Shown here: positions 23,616 through 32,026 of the stretch, piece by piece
How the letters are laid out: every line of letters begins with the position of its first letter
Numbering within the stretch: the first letter of the stretch is position 1
Made by a program: the position numbers and the translations under genes
From: Deltaproteobacteria bacterium
Lineage (GTDB): Bacteria > Desulfobacterota > Desulfuromonadia > Desulfuromonadales > BM103
DNA length: 50,651 nt
Assembly (NCBI GenBank): GCA_024636215.1
Contig: JAGXHL010000035.1
Location: 1 to 50,651, forward strand
Direction: 5' to 3'
The notes under the pieces: generated by a model
Seen by the model: only the letters and a program-made list of their open reading frames with translations
Told to the model about the DNA's origin: nothing
The model's database searches: none

Positions 23616-25202
23616 ATGTCCGATTACGGAACCTTAGAAAGTCGCGTTCGCCGCAAGTCCCTGCTCAGCAAAGTCATGAAGCCTGAAGATACCATCAAGT
23701 TCTTCAGCTCAGGACAGAACCTGGTTTGGTCCGGTTTTACTCCGGCGGGCTACCCCAAAGCTGTGCCCATCGCACTGGCCGACCACGTTGAAGCCAACAA
23801 CCTTCAAGGCCAACTCAAGTTCAACCTCTTCATCGGCGCCTCTGTCGGTGCTGAAACCGAAGACCGCTGGGCAACCCTCGACATGATCGATCGCCGCTGG
23901 CCTTACCAGACCGGTAAAAACATCGCCAAAGGCATCAATGCGGGCAAGATCCGCATGGGCGACAAGCACCTCGGTCACTTTGCCCAGGATGTCAGCTACG
24001 GGTTTTACACAGAGAATGGCCGTTATGATATCGGCATCTTCGAAGTCTCTGCGATTACCGAAGATGGCGGCCTGGCCCTGACCAGTTCCTGTGGTATTGT
24101 TGCCGAAGCGATCGGCCTCTGTGACAAGATCATCCTCGAAGTCAACACCGGGCAGCCTTCATTCGAGGGCATTCACGATATTCACATGCAGCAGAAGCCG
24201 CCGCATCGCGCGCCTTTCTTGATTACCGAGGCCCATACCCGCATCGGCAGCCCTTATGTGCCGTGCGACACCGAAAAGGTCATTGCCGTAGTCGAATCGA
24301 AACATCGCGACAAAGGCCGTGCGTTTGCCGACATGGACGATACCTCGGAAGCGATTGCCGGGCATATCATGGAATTCTTTGCCCACGAAGTGAAACGCGG
24401 GCGTCTGCCTGAGAATCTTCTGCCTCTGCAATCCGGCGTCGGCTCCATCGCCAATGCCGTGGTCGGCGGCCTCGCAAAAGGCCCTTTCTCGAACCTGTCG
24501 GTCTACACTGAGGTTCTGCAGGACACCATGCTCGATTTCTTCGATGGCGGCAACCTGAACTTCGCTTCGGCCTGCTCGCTGTCGCTATCGGAAAGCCCTG
24601 GTTTCCCGCGCTTTTTCGACAACTGGGACAAGTATTTCGGCAAGTGCATATTGCGTCCCCTGTCAATCTCCAATGCTCCTGAGCCGATCCGTCGTCTCGG
24701 CGTTATCGCCATGAACACTCCGGTTGAATTTGACATCTATGCTCATGCAAACTCGACACTGGTCGGCGGCACCCGCATGATCAACGGCCTCGGCGGTTCC
24801 GGCGATTACCTGCGTAATGGCTTCCTCAAGATCATGCATTCTCCATCAACGCGTCCGAGCAAGACCGATCCTCTCGGCATTACTTGCGTTGTCCCGAAAG
24901 CACCGCATATCGATCATACCGAGCACGACCTCGACGTTCTGGTCACCGAGCAGGGTCTGGCCGATCTCCGCGGTGTTGCACCAAAAGAGCGCGCCAAGTT
25001 GATCATCGAGAAATGTGCCCACCCCGAGTACAAGCCGATTCTCAACGACTATCTGGACATGGCGACCAAGGAATGCCTCGCCAAAGGGATTGGTCACGAG
25101 CCTCAGCTGTTCGATCGTGCTTTCAAGATGCAGCAGAACATGGCCGAGAACGGCACCATGCGCATCAAGAACTGGGACATCAAAATCGACCTCTGCGAGT
25201 AG
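23616..25202 (+). CDS. Acetyl-CoA hydrolase/transferase family: probable succinyl-CoA:acetate CoA-transferase
   Basis: A 528-residue cytoplasmic class I CoA-transferase. Two CoA-transferase domains are present. The acyl-glutamyl nucleophile is most likely the Glu of LSVYTEVLQDTM. The GSIANAVVGGLAKGPF block before it and LVTEQGLADLRGVAPKERA near the end are conserved. In Geobacter relatives such enzymes swap CoA between succinyl-CoA and acetate, joining acetate activation to the TCA cycle. That assignment is from family and context, since acetate hydrolase or other CoA-transferase specificity cannot be excluded. It stands alone, with promoter at 23354 and terminator at 25231. Confidence 0.85.
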   Translation: MSDYGTLESRVRRKSLLSKVMKPEDTIKFFSSGQNLVWSGFTPAGYPKAVPIALADHVEANNLQGQLKFNLFIGASVGAETEDRWATLDMIDRRWPYQTGKNIAKGINAGKIRMGDKHLGHFAQDVSYGFYTENGRYDIGIFEVSAITEDGGLALTSSCGIVAEAIGLCDKIILEVNTGQPSFEGIHDIHMQQKPPHRAPFLITEAHTRIGSPYVPCDTEKVIAVVESKHRDKGRAFADMDDTSEAIAGHIMEFFAHEVKRGRLPENLLPLQSGVGSIANAVVGGLAKGPFSNLSVYTEVLQDTMLDFFDGGNLNFASACSLSLSESPGFPRFFDNWDKYFGKCILRPLSISNAPEPIRRLGVIAMNTPVEFDIYAHANSTLVGGTRMINGLGGSGDYLRNGFLKIMHSPSTRPSKTDPLGITCVVPKAPHIDHTEHDLDVLVTEQGLADLRGVAPKERAKLIIEKCAHPEYKPILNDYLDMATKECLAKGIGHEPQLFDRAFKMQQNMAENGTMRIKNWDIKIDLCE

Positions 25203-25230
25203 TCTCGACTGTCCTATCTCAATCAGCACC

Positions 25231-25266
25231 AAATCCCCACCGGTTATCCGGCGGGGATTTTTTTTT
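25231..25266 (+). terminator. Rho-independent terminator of the CoA-transferase gene
   Basis: AAATCCCC-A-CCGG pairs with CCGG-C-GGGGATTT (one mismatch), followed by six or more T. Confidence 0.9.
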
Positions 25267-25287
25267 GCCGCGCCAGTCACGCTGGCA

Positions 25288-25325
25288 CAAAAAAATAAGG
25301 CCCGGTTGCGGATGCAAACGGGCCT
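25288..25325 (-). terminator. Rho-independent terminator of the peroxiredoxin gene
   Basis: On the minus strand AGGCCCG (25325-25319) pairs with CGGGCCT (25304-25298). T-tract at 25295-25288. Confidence 0.85.
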
Positions 25326-25367
25326 CGTGCGTTACCAATCTTGCTTGCGTTTACAGGGGAAAGAGAC

Positions 25368-25970
25368 TTAAAGCTTGTCAGCCTTGTCCTTAAGGTAGGT
25401 AGCAACACCCTCCTTATCCGCTTTCATGCCATCATCACCCCTGTTCCAACCGGCAGGACAGACTTCACCAAACTTTTCGGTAAACTGCAGTGCGTCGATC
25501 ATCCTCAGCATTTCATCGACGTTACGCCCGAGCGGCAGATCGTTGACCACCTGGTGATGGACCTTGCCGGCCTTGTCGATCAGAAAGGAGCCGCGATAGG
25601 CGACCCCGGCGTCGGCAAACTCGACATCATAGGCGCGGCAGATCTCGTGCTTGACGTCTGCAACCAGGGGATATTTAACCTCTCCAATCCCGCCATCATC
25701 GACCGGCGTGTTGCGCCACGCAGCGTGGGTGAATTGGGAATCAATCGAGCAACCGATCACCTGAACATCACGATCTTCGAACTCTTTGATCCGTTTGGAA
25801 AAGGCAATTAACTCGGTCGGGCAAACAAAAGTAAAGTCAAGCGGGTAGAAAAACAGGACAACATACTTTCCCGCGTAATCAGAGAGAGAAAAATCGGCTT
25901 TTATGGAACCATCAGGCATAACAGCTGCGGCTGTAAAATCAGGGGCTTGCTTTCCAACCAGGACACTCAT
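25368..25970 (-). CDS. Typical 2-Cys peroxiredoxin (AhpC/Prx1 type)
   Basis: A 200-residue thiol peroxidase that reduces peroxides. Peroxidatic Cys50 is in DFTFVCPTE and resolving Cys171 is in EVCPAGW. The catalytic Arg side is in the R-G-S-F-L-I-D segment near residue 127. The C-terminus resembles the Prx1/AhpC form and lacks a YF tail. No dedicated reductase (AhpF) is adjacent, so electrons may come from thioredoxin, which is inference. Start ATG 25970 has AAGGAG upstream. A putative promoter (26024-26052) is only moderate. It is divergent to nothing close; 26053-26198 is empty. Confidence 0.93.
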   Translation of the reverse strand: MSVLVGKQAPDFTAAAVMPDGSIKADFSLSDYAGKYVVLFFYPLDFTFVCPTELIAFSKRIKEFEDRDVQVIGCSIDSQFTHAAWRNTPVDDGGIGEVKYPLVADVKHEICRAYDVEFADAGVAYRGSFLIDKAGKVHHQVVNDLPLGRNVDEMLRMIDALQFTEKFGEVCPAGWNRGDDGMKADKEGVATYLKDKADKL

Positions 25971-26023
25971 CAGATAAACTCCTTTACAGTATAATTGATA
26001 GTGAGTCAGAACAAATTTCGACT

Positions 26024-26052
26024 TATTTTACTGACTCCAGCCGAACTGTCAA
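26024..26052 (-). promoter_or_regulatory. Possible promoter of the peroxiredoxin gene
   Basis: On the minus strand TTGACA (26052-26047), 17 bases, then AAAATA (26029-26024), a weak -10. No OxyR site was recognised. Confidence 0.4.
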
Positions 26053-26198
26053 GACATTTCTTACCATTTTGGTCATTTTTTAAGTACTTAGAAATACAGA
26101 GGATATCACAGCGCTAGAGAGAATAGAGAGGTGGCAAGAAAGTTGGACCTGTGGTTATTGATGCGTCTCAAATCGCACTGCCGCCGCGCGCCAGTGGG

Positions 26199-27089
26199 TT
26201 ACTTCTTCCTGCTGCGGGGATGGGCCTTGTCGTAAACCGCCATCAATTGGTCAACACTGACCTGGGTATATTTTTGCGTGGTGGACAGTGAGGCGTGGCC
26301 AAGTAGTTCCTGAATGGCACGCAGATCGGCACCGCCGTCCAGCAGATGGGTGGCAAAAGAATGTCGCAAAGCATGGGGGCTGATGTCCTTGATCACACCG
26401 GCTTTGAGCAGACGGGTTTTCAGATTGCGCTGAACACTGCGCGGAGTCAGTCGCCCGCCCCGCGCATTGACAAAGAGAGGCTCCTCGATGCCAGGCTGAT
26501 TGCGGGCGTCAAGGTAGGCCACCAGGGCTTCGTAAGATTTACGGCCGATCGGCAGGATCCGCTCCTTATTGCCTTTGCCAAGCACGCGCACCAGTTTTTC
26601 ACGCAGATCGAGTGAACCGACATCCAGTCCCGTCAACTCGCTGACACGCAAGCCGCTTGAATAGAAAAGTTCGAGTATGGCGCGGTCACGCAAGTCCAAA
26701 AACGTGTTGCCATAACCACGCTCCATCAGAGCGGCAGCTTCGTCAACCGAAAGGGTTTTCGGCAAGTAACGATTCAGCTTCGGGGTCGACAATCCTTCAG
26801 CAGGATTACTGGAAAGGCGGCCTTCACGCACCAGATAACGAAAAAAAGTTCTCAGGGTGGAGAGTTTCCGGGCAATTGAGGTTCGTTGGTTACGTTTGTG
26901 CAGTTCGGCTAGATAACGGCGCAGCAGGAAGCTGTCAAGTCGGGCCAGAGATTGCAGATCAGAGCCTTCATGATTTTCGAGAAAGATCCGAAACTCATTG
27001 AGGTCGCGCAGGTAGGCAGCCCTTGTATGGGGTGAGAGATTGCGCTCATCGGCAATATATGTCGTAAAGCTCTCTATCATCTTCTGCAT
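26199..27089 (-). CDS. xerC: Tyrosine recombinase XerC
   Basis: A 296-residue site-specific recombinase that resolves chromosome dimers at dif. The catalytic set is complete: R148 (SGLRVSEL), K172 (GKGNKER), H239 and R242 (HALRHSF), H265 (GHASLS) and Y274 (TTQKYTQ). The N-terminal core-binding SAM-like domain occupies residues 1-85. ATG 27089 is preceded by GGGAG at 5 bases; the longer open frame to 27158 adds a hydrophobic stretch without a ribosome site. Length fits XerC (about 298). XerC versus XerD cannot be separated with certainty without comparison. The region upstream is a long heptamer array. Confidence 0.87.
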   Translation of the reverse strand: MQKMIESFTTYIADERNLSPHTRAAYLRDLNEFRIFLENHEGSDLQSLARLDSFLLRRYLAELHKRNQRTSIARKLSTLRTFFRYLVREGRLSSNPAEGLSTPKLNRYLPKTLSVDEAAALMERGYGNTFLDLRDRAILELFYSSGLRVSELTGLDVGSLDLREKLVRVLGKGNKERILPIGRKSYEALVAYLDARNQPGIEEPLFVNARGGRLTPRSVQRNLKTRLLKAGVIKDISPHALRHSFATHLLDGGADLRAIQELLGHASLSTTQKYTQVSVDQLMAVYDKAHPRSRKK

Positions 27090-27165
27090 AACAGCTCCCA
27101 ACCTTCCAATGGCAGAATACAACATGGTGGAGCAGAAAAAAAGCGCCAAGGCTTTCAACCGTATA

Positions 27166-27285
27166 ACTGCAGTTTGCAGTTTGCAGCTTACAGCCCTACA
27201 GCTCCCAGCCCTCAGCCCTCAGCCCTCAGCCCTCAGCCCTCAGCCCTCAGCCCCCAGCCTCCAGCCCCCAGCCTCCAGCCCCCAG
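27166..27285 (+). repeat. Long heptamer tandem array, 17 units
   Basis: Seventeen units end in CAG. They change gradually from TTTGCAG through CTTACAG to six identical CCCTCAG units and then to alternating CCCCCAG and CCTCCAG. One unit near 27194 is 8 bases long. It fills the gap between divergent xerC and the lipase-like gene. Confidence 0.95.
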
Positions 27286-27303
27286 TTTATAATCTTAACC
27301 ATA

Positions 27304-27332
27304 TTGACGCTCCTATATCCGCATGAGATAAT
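27304..27332 (+). promoter_or_regulatory. Sigma-70 promoter with start site near the ATG
   Basis: TTGACG (27304-27309) and GATAAT (27327-27332) are exactly 17 bases apart. The ATG of the hydrolase is at 27342, only nine bases after the -10, so the mRNA may be leaderless. Confidence 0.6.
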
Positions 27333-27341
27333 CCCTTCACT

Positions 27342-28187
27342 ATGACAACACTACTCTACCTGCTCCTTTTTGTGCTCAAGACAACGGTCTGCGCGGTCGC
27401 CCTGACAGTCCTGCTCAGCTATACCGTTGCCTGGTATGAGCGTGCCAACTCGCGGCCTGATCTGATAGATCGACGTTTCACGACTCGCGGGGTCTTTATC
27501 GCTCTCTGGTTGTTGGTTCAGGAAACGGGATGTTTGTTGCTGACGATTCTACTTCGCCCCTTCGGCTGGCAGCAACCACAGATTCCCGACTCAAGTGATG
27601 CAGGATACCCTCCGGTCATCCTACTGCATGGCCTGTTTCAGAATCGTAGTTGCCTTTTCTGGTTGCAACACAGGCTTAAAGCTTCCGGCTATCGGCAGGT
27701 GATCAGCATCAACACCCCGCCTTGGCGGGACATAGAGACCTTATCCGAAGAACTGGCAAAAAAAGTCGATCAACTGCGTATCCATTCCAAATGTGAAAAA
27801 GTCATTCTGGTCGGCCATTCCATGGGAGGGATCATTGCCCGCAATTACGTGCAGAGCCGTGGCGGCGCCACCCACGTACAAGCCATGGTGACTCTCGGCT
27901 CTCCACACCAGGGCTCCAAGCTGGCACCTTTCGCACTCTCCACCATGGGCAAAAGTCTGTTGCCCGGCTCTGAATTTCTCACCAGGATCAACAGCATCCC
28001 CTGGCCGGAAGAGACCGCTGCAACTTCGATCTATACTCGTTATGACAATATTGTCCTGCCTGCGGAAGCGGCCAGAATGGAAGGGGCGCGTCATATCGAA
28101 CTCGACGGCATGGGACATACCGCCCTGCTCTTCCATCCCCGTTCACTGCAAACGGTTGTTGAAGCCTTAAGCAGTGAATCCTCATGA
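27342..28187 (+). CDS. Alpha/beta hydrolase, lipase-like, membrane anchored
   Basis: A 281-residue protein with two N-terminal membrane helices (about 1-30 and 48-70). An alpha/beta hydrolase domain starts at VILLHGLFQNRSCL (oxyanion loop). The nucleophile Ser is in VGHSMGGIIA near residue 163. The acid is probably the Asp of YTRYDNIVLP and the base the His of GMGHTALL. This layout resembles lipases and lipase-like acyltransferases of the membrane. No ribosome site precedes ATG 27342, and the predicted start site is only a few bases upstream. It is followed by the DUF362 gene at 37 bases. Confidence 0.82.
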   Translation: MTTLLYLLLFVLKTTVCAVALTVLLSYTVAWYERANSRPDLIDRRFTTRGVFIALWLLVQETGCLLLTILLRPFGWQQPQIPDSSDAGYPPVILLHGLFQNRSCLFWLQHRLKASGYRQVISINTPPWRDIETLSEELAKKVDQLRIHSKCEKVILVGHSMGGIIARNYVQSRGGATHVQAMVTLGSPHQGSKLAPFALSTMGKSLLPGSEFLTRINSIPWPEETAATSIYTRYDNIVLPAEAARMEGARHIELDGMGHTALLFHPRSLQTVVEALSSESS

Positions 28188-28224
28188 AGACCCTGCAGTT
28201 AACCAGCAGGCAGGTTGTTGGCCA

Positions 28225-29382
28225 ATGAGACATACCGTCTCGCTACAAGCCTTACCCGATTATGATCCTGATCGCGTGCATGACGCACTGCATCGTCTGC
28301 TTGAACCGCTCGGAGGGATATCTCACTTTGTCAAATCCGGCCAGAAGGTCCTGATCAAACCTAATATGCTGGCCGGCAAGAGCCCTGAGAAAGCCGTCAC
28401 AACTCATCCGGAGATCGTACGGCAGGTCATCCTGATGGCCCAAAGTGCCGGCGGAACAATCAGCGTGGGAGACTCCCCCGGCCTCGGCAAACCGGAGGCT
28501 GTCGCTCGCAAGTGCGGCATCCTCGATGTCATTAAGGAAACCGGCGTTCACTTTGCGCCCTTTGAGGAATCCGTTCCGATCACTCTTGAGGCAGGAACCT
28601 TTCATCACCTGGAAGTCGCCAAAGAAGCCCTGGAATCCGAAGTCATTATCAACCTGCCCAAGCTAAAGACACATCAGATGATGGGCTATACAGGAGCGGT
28701 CAAAAATCTTTTCGGGCTGGTTGTCGGCATGCGCAAGGTTCGCTTGCACCTGCAGGCCGGCACCGACAAAGCCTTCTTTGCCCTGATGCTGCTTGAACTT
28801 GCAGAGCGCTTGCCGCCGGCCCTGTCGATCATGGATGCCGTGGTCGGCATGGAAGGCAACGGCCCCGGCAACGGCGATCCGGTGCAGCTTGGGGCCTTGC
28901 TCGCATCAGCAACACCCATTGCTCTCGACACCATTGCCACCAGCATGGTGAACCTGCCCGAGCAAAGGGTCTGGACACAACGGGTTGCCAGGGAATCAGG
29001 ACGCCAGGGTCTCTCGATTAACGAAATTGAACTGCTGGGAGTCGATTTGTCATCGCTGCAAACAACCAACTTCAGACCGGCGAAGAACTCCGATATTAAC
29101 TTCGGGCTGCCGACACCCGTCAAGAATCTGTTTAAAAATGCCATCACGGCACAACCCGGCATCACCAGTGCGTGCAGAAAGTGTGGTCATTGTGTAAGCC
29201 ATTGTCCTCCAGAGGCGATGACCATTGATGACCAGGGTGTGCAGATTAACCACCGTCGATGCATAGGTTGCTTTTGTTGCCAGGAACTCTGTCCCCATGG
29301 CGCAATCATCACCCAGCAAGGCGTCCTTTTGCGGTTGACCGAATTTATCCAGGGTCGCAGAGTCAAAAGCGTCAAGAATTAA
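28225..29382 (+). CDS. DUF362 protein with two 4Fe-4S clusters
   Basis: A 385-residue protein. The N-terminal DUF362 domain covers about 1-285, with GQKVLIKPNMLAGKSPEKAV, GDSPGLGKPE and LPKLKTHQMMGYTGAVKNL. A bacterial ferredoxin-type domain follows: CRKCGHCVSHCP and CIGCFCCQELCP, each with C-x2-C-x2-C-x3-C-P. DUF362 proteins occur with iron-sulfur and redox enzymes, but their reaction is not settled. Start ATG 28225 is chosen over GTG 28174, which has no ribosome site and overlaps the hydrolase. It is cotranscribed with the hydrolase. Translation coupling is possible. Confidence 0.85.
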   Translation: MRHTVSLQALPDYDPDRVHDALHRLLEPLGGISHFVKSGQKVLIKPNMLAGKSPEKAVTTHPEIVRQVILMAQSAGGTISVGDSPGLGKPEAVARKCGILDVIKETGVHFAPFEESVPITLEAGTFHHLEVAKEALESEVIINLPKLKTHQMMGYTGAVKNLFGLVVGMRKVRLHLQAGTDKAFFALMLLELAERLPPALSIMDAVVGMEGNGPGNGDPVQLGALLASATPIALDTIATSMVNLPEQRVWTQRVARESGRQGLSINEIELLGVDLSSLQTTNFRPAKNSDINFGLPTPVKNLFKNAITAQPGITSACRKCGHCVSHCPPEAMTIDDQGVQINHRRCIGCFCCQELCPHGAIITQQGVLLRLTEFIQGRRVKSVKN

Positions 29383-29517
29383 CCAGAAACCAGGCACTGC
29401 GTCCAATGCCCCGCCCCGATCTTGCCTGCAAGGCTCTTCAAAAAACCGCCCCATCCCTGCACTGACAAATAGGCTATTCTGGGCAAAGAATAAACTCCAG
29501 TAAATAACAAACAGTGT

Positions 29518-29546
29518 TTTACATTTTTATGAATAGTATATATTAT
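29518..29546 (+). promoter_or_regulatory. Promoter of the hemerythrin gene
   Basis: TTTACA (29518-29523), 17 bases, then TATTAT (29541-29546), in an AT-rich stretch. Confidence 0.7.
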
Positions 29547-29596
29547 CCATAAATAACTCTTTAAATATCCTGTTATCACTACGAAAGGAGAATAAT

Positions 29597-30010
29597 ATGC
29601 TGTTTGTCTGGGACGACAAATATCGGACAGGCATTGATGAGATTGACCATGACCACCAGCAACTGGTCAACTTGATTAACGACCTCTACGAAGCGATGCA
29701 GGACGGCAGCGGCGGTGCCCTGCTGCTGCCGATATTCTCGGCACTCAAACGCTACACAGAGAATCACTTTGCCAAGGAAGAAGGTTACATGATCGAGTGC
29801 GACGCTCCAGACCAGAGTAAGCACGTCCAGGAACATAAGCGAATGGCGGAAAAACTTGCTGACCTGGAAAGCAGGCACCGTCATGGAGAGGCGGCCATCT
29901 CACTACAAACCCTGACCTTCCTGCGCGACTGGTTGAAAAACCACATATGCATCGTAGACCAGGCGATGGCGGCCAGGATAAAGCAACAAGCAGAGCAACA
30001 AAACGTTTAG
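29597..30010 (+). CDS. Bacteriohemerythrin
   Basis: A 137-residue oxygen-binding four-helix protein with a di-iron site. All ligands are visible: His20, His57, Glu61, His76, His80, His116 and Asp121, in the order typical of the family (IDHDHQQL, NHFAKEEG, HVQEHKR, NHICIVD). It lacks a signal peptide, so it acts in the cytoplasm, probably in O2 binding, storage or sensing. A strong ribosome site AAAGGAG lies before ATG 29597. It is monocistronic, with its own promoter at 29518; the hairpin at 30049-30081 lies after it. Confidence 0.93.
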   Translation: MLFVWDDKYRTGIDEIDHDHQQLVNLINDLYEAMQDGSGGALLLPIFSALKRYTENHFAKEEGYMIECDAPDQSKHVQEHKRMAEKLADLESRHRHGEAAISLQTLTFLRDWLKNHICIVDQAMAARIKQQAEQQNV

Positions 30011-30043
30011 AATCAACAGACATTCATCCGGAAGATGGAATGC

Positions 30044-30081
30044 AAAAAAACGGGGGCCTCTTCCACTGAGACGCCCCCGTT
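30044..30081 (-). terminator. Terminator for the minus-strand NifU-domain operon
   Basis: AACGGGGGC (30049-30057) pairs with GCCCCCGTT (30073-30081). The run of A at 30044-30050 is a T-tract on the minus strand. It may also stop the hemerythrin transcript, whose T-tract is weak. Confidence 0.85.
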
Positions 30082-30116
30082 GATTTCAGATAGTTGCCGA
30101 CCGAAGCCCTGTCAGC

Positions 30117-30311
30117 CTACTCCTCATACACCAACACGCGGATCAAACCACAGGTATTACCTGCTTCGACGGTTGTTGAATCACTTACAGACAGAACTCT
30201 GGTAATGTTGTTTTCACTGACAAACCGGTTAATTCGCTCATCCAGTTCGTCCAGTTCACGTTGCGCCCTGTAGGGCTGCAAAGGTTCACCGAAGGTTTTG
30301 ACCTTGATCAT
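30117..30311 (-). CDS. Small protein resembling Cse60-type proteins
   Basis: A 64-residue protein with a beta-alpha-beta outline: MIKVKTFG, a charged helix (LDELDERINRFVSE) and IRVLVYEE at the end. The layout recalls the small Bacillus Cse60/DUF2758 proteins, but identity is weak and this is tentative. AGGAG precedes ATG 30311. It lies 26 bases after the NifU-domain gene and before a shared terminator, so both are probably one transcript. Its function is unknown. Confidence 0.6.
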   Translation of the reverse strand: MIKVKTFGEPLQPYRAQRELDELDERINRFVSENNITRVLSVSDSTTVEAGNTCGLIRVLVYEE

Positions 30312-30337
30312 GACAATCTCCTTCGGCGGTCTGGTCG

Positions 30338-30559
30338 TCAGACCTGGACCACCTCTTTAACCTCAGGAATCTTATCTCTGAGAGTTCTTTCGATCCCCAT
30401 CTTCAGTGTCATGGTTGACATAGGACAGGAACCACAGGCACCGGTCAGCCTAACGCTGACAATACCGTCATCGGTGACATCAACCAACTCAACATCGCCA
30501 CCATCAGCCTGCAAAGCAGGACGAACCAACTCAAGGACTTCTTGGACCTTGTCTTTCAT
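30338..30559 (-). CDS. NifU C-terminal domain protein (iron-sulfur scaffold)
   Basis: A 73-residue protein consisting only of the NifU C-terminal (Nfu) domain. GACGSCPMS carries Cys42 and Cys45, the C-x2-C that binds a 4Fe-4S cluster between subunits. [17 protein letters not shown] is the family's other signature. It delivers clusters to apoproteins in the cytoplasm. AAGGAG precedes ATG 30559. It is first in a two-gene unit with the small protein at 30117. Confidence 0.92.
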   Translation of the reverse strand: MKDKVQEVLELVRPALQADGGDVELVDVTDDGIVSVRLTGACGSCPMSTMTLKMGIERTLRDKIPEVKEVVQV

Positions 30560-30718
30560 CGAATTATTCTCCTTAATCTTTTATTTTAGGGCGCAGAATA
30601 GCTGCTTTACACCGTTCCGTGAATCCGGAACAGCTCCATTTTAACAGAATGGGCGCATATTTCATAGCGACGGGAGCAAAGAGAGTTTTATGACGGACTG
30701 ACGCCTCGTCGTTGCTGA

Positions 30719-31882
30719 TCAGCCAAACGGAATCGCAGCGATTGCGCGACTACAGCACAGTTGCGGGGCACCAACATTCTTCCCCTGCACGAGAACCTTG
30801 AAAGTTTCTCCCATTCCCGCCTCCGGCATGATCAAGTTTTTCAAAGTCAGTCGCAAGGCGCGGGCCTCCTTTTCATCCGTCGCGACCGCTTCCAGCCTGA
30901 CCAGTTCTTCAAAGAAGCCGAGAGCCAGCAAGAAGCGATACTGCTCACCGAACCAGAGCGTATCCAGCCCCACTTCGCTACCGGCTTTCTGTAAAGCAGT
31001 AAAATCAACGTGCGCGGTGATATCTTTCTCACCCACGAGGTCGTAAGGGTTATCATCCGCCTGATGACGATGGTAGCACATCAAGGTTCCTGCTCTGCGG
31101 CAGGGGGCATAGAGTTCTTCAACCGGGTAACCGTAATCTATGGTTATCGCAAAACCTCGTTCAATCCGCCGGCCAACCTGGCGCATCCATTCAGGAGCGA
31201 CAAGGTTGGCCTCGGCACGGTTGCCTTCGACAGGGGAAGAACCGAGCCAGCTGAAATATTCACTCACACCTGGCTCGACCGGTTTTCGCAAATCTTCAAC
31301 GAAAGCCTCTTCGTTCGCAGTTACAAAAACTTCCTGGATTTGTCCGTCATGCTTTTCTACAAGATGCACGGGAAAGGCATCCACCAGCTCATTGGAAAGA
31401 AAACAACCTGAAGTGATCGACCAATTGTCATCAATACACCAGGAAACTTTCTCGATGTGGCTTGCAAGGTTCTTCTCCTGACGTTGACGGTTGTCCTGGC
31501 TGACCTCAACCAGAGTGTAACTCAACCGCGCATAAAGCTCCGGGGCCTCCTCTATGATGGCATCAAGTATATCCTGGGCCAGATGTCCTTCTCCGGCCCC
31601 CTGCTCGACAACCTGAAAAGCGCCTCCGCCAAGCAGAGTGAACATCTGCTGCAACTGTCGTGCAACAAGACGGCCGAAGAGCGCGTTGACACTACTGGAA
31701 GTAAAAAAGTCGCCGGCCTTGCCGATCCGATCGCGCCGGGTCATGTAATAACCATGCTCCGGGTGATAGAGGGCCTGCTCCATAAAATCGGCAAAGCTGA
31801 TGCCATGTGAATCCTTGGCCTGCTGGTGCAGCAAGACAGACAAGAGCGTAGGATTGTCCTGTGGAGGAACGGGGAGAGTCAT
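30719..31882 (-). CDS. MidA/NDUFAF7-like SAM methyltransferase (DUF185)
   Basis: A 387-residue methyltransferase of the DUF185 type. The N-terminal mark is ISFADFMEQALYHPEHGYY. VVEQGAGEGHLAQDIL is the SAM loop, FLSNELVDAFPVH the conserved E-L-D-A-x-P block, and FAITIDYGYP the late motif. Mitochondrial members methylate an Arg of complex I subunit NDUFS2; a bacterial target is not established. ATG 31882 is chosen by homology of the first residues; the open frame extends to 31939 without support. It is transcribed alone. Confidence 0.85.
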   Translation of the reverse strand: MTLPVPPQDNPTLLSVLLHQQAKDSHGISFADFMEQALYHPEHGYYMTRRDRIGKAGDFFTSSSVNALFGRLVARQLQQMFTLLGGGAFQVVEQGAGEGHLAQDILDAIIEEAPELYARLSYTLVEVSQDNRQRQEKNLASHIEKVSWCIDDNWSITSGCFLSNELVDAFPVHLVEKHDGQIQEVFVTANEEAFVEDLRKPVEPGVSEYFSWLGSSPVEGNRAEANLVAPEWMRQVGRRIERGFAITIDYGYPVEELYAPCRRAGTLMCYHRHQADDNPYDLVGEKDITAHVDFTALQKAGSEVGLDTLWFGEQYRFLLALGFFEELVRLEAVATDEKEARALRLTLKNLIMPEAGMGETFKVLVQGKNVGAPQLCCSRAIAAIPFG

Positions 31883-32026
31883 AAAGCTTTTATTTCCTGT
31901 AACGGCTGTAAAACCTGAGTCGAAACAAAAAGGCCGCATGGCGACCCGGGGAACCTCTGCGACTTGAAGCCAGAGTTGCTACGAGACGGCAGTTTAACGC
32001 AGTCCATTCTGGAGAACAAGAGGCGA

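Noticed and set aside
27166..27285. CRISPR array
   Set aside because: The units are 7 bp in direct tandem with no spacers, which is not a CRISPR structure.
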